From an uncultured Clostridium sp. (GTDB lineage Bacteria; Bacillota_A; Clostridia; Lachnospirales; Lachnospiraceae), in assembly GCA_947174825.1 (NCBI GenBank), contig CAMWKN010000119.1:1-5949 (forward strand): 5,949 nt of DNA. Reading direction: 5' to 3'. Positions 5,639-5,949 of the stretch are shown in pieces; position 1 is the stretch's first letter; each line of letters begins with the position of its first letter. A model generated the notes under the pieces. The model ran no database searches and was not told the origin of the DNA. It saw only the letters and a list, made by a program, of their open reading frames with translations. A program made the position numbers and the translations under genes.

Positions 5639-5949
5639 TTACAATGCCATTAGCTTCTTTCTGGTATCCTTATCAAACTTCTCCAGCGCATACCGATACG
5701 CAACTCTGGGCATTTCCTTATGATTTTTTATCAAATATTGCTCTACTGCAGACTGATCAATCTGCGATACTGACTTAAGCATCCAACCATAACCTTTTAA
5801 CACCCAGTCATGTTCGTCATCCATCAGCCTATCAGATATAATAAATGGATCAATACCGTCATAATCATTATGAAGGATTGCCGGAATCAGAATAACTGCC
5901 GATGCCCTGCGAACCCAAAAGTCTTTATCCTCTGTCCACTCTATTATAT
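5639..5949 (-). CDS. DNA alkylation repair protein, AlkD-like (C-terminal 102 residues, cut by window edge)
   Basis: Partial gene: the frame is open to the window end, with codons readable from 5947, and the start lies outside. AlkD-type enzymes are HEAT-repeat DNA glycosylases that remove alkylated purines such as 3- and 7-methyl bases. Seen: [20 protein letters not shown] near the start of the visible part, [20 protein letters not shown], and [15 protein letters not shown] near the end. These match the WVRR, KGYGWML and MPR..(L/Y)RYA.EKF signatures of the family. Complete members are about 230 residues, so roughly the last 45% is present. The downstream acetyltransferase begins 29 bases after the stop. 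Confidence 0.88.
   Translation of the reverse strand, partial: IIEWTEDKDFWVRRASAVILIPAILHNDYDGIDPFIISDRLMDDEHDWVLKGYGWMLKSVSQIDQSAVEQYLIKNHKEMPRVAYRYALEKFDKDTRKKLMAL

Overview
The window reads as chromosomal DNA of an anaerobic Firmicute, most likely Lachnospiraceae/Clostridia. The reasons are moderate to low GC, strong AAAGGAG-type ribosome binding sites, and a secreted protein ending in the lysine-rich fibronectin-like plus Ig-like module that recurs in gut Lachnospiraceae. All intact genes lie on the minus strand, so transcription runs from high to low coordinates.

Layout in transcription order. (1) 5949-5076: the C-terminal part of an AlkD-type DNA alkylation repair protein (cut by the window edge), followed after 29 bases by a RimJ/RimL-type GNAT acetyltransferase. 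A rho-independent terminator follows at 5021-5059. (2) 5012-2684: an autoregulated three-gene operon. Its promoter (TTGACA, 17-base spacer, extended -10) is overlaid by two tandem palindromic operators. The genes are a BlaI/MecI-family repressor, an M56 (BlaR1-like) membrane metalloprotease that stops right after its last membrane helix, and an eight-helix membrane protein of unknown family with one 55-residue external loop. A hairpin terminator follows at 2541-2591. (3) 2683-2255: a gene-poor stretch with two decayed gene pieces: an XRE-type regulator start on the plus strand and a signal-peptide fragment of a lost paralog of the next gene. It also holds the promoter of that gene. (4) 2254-35: a 739-residue secreted mosaic surface protein.

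How the genes probably work together: in BlaI/BlaR1 systems a membrane sensor-protease leads to repressor inactivation and operon induction. Here the usual penicillin-binding sensor domain is absent and no beta-lactamase gene is in view. The co-transcribed membrane protein, whose external loop is the largest soluble part on the outside, is a reasonable candidate for the sensing or effector partner. This is inference from gene order and topology. The surface protein has its own promoter and terminator-separated unit, so no link to the operon can be claimed.
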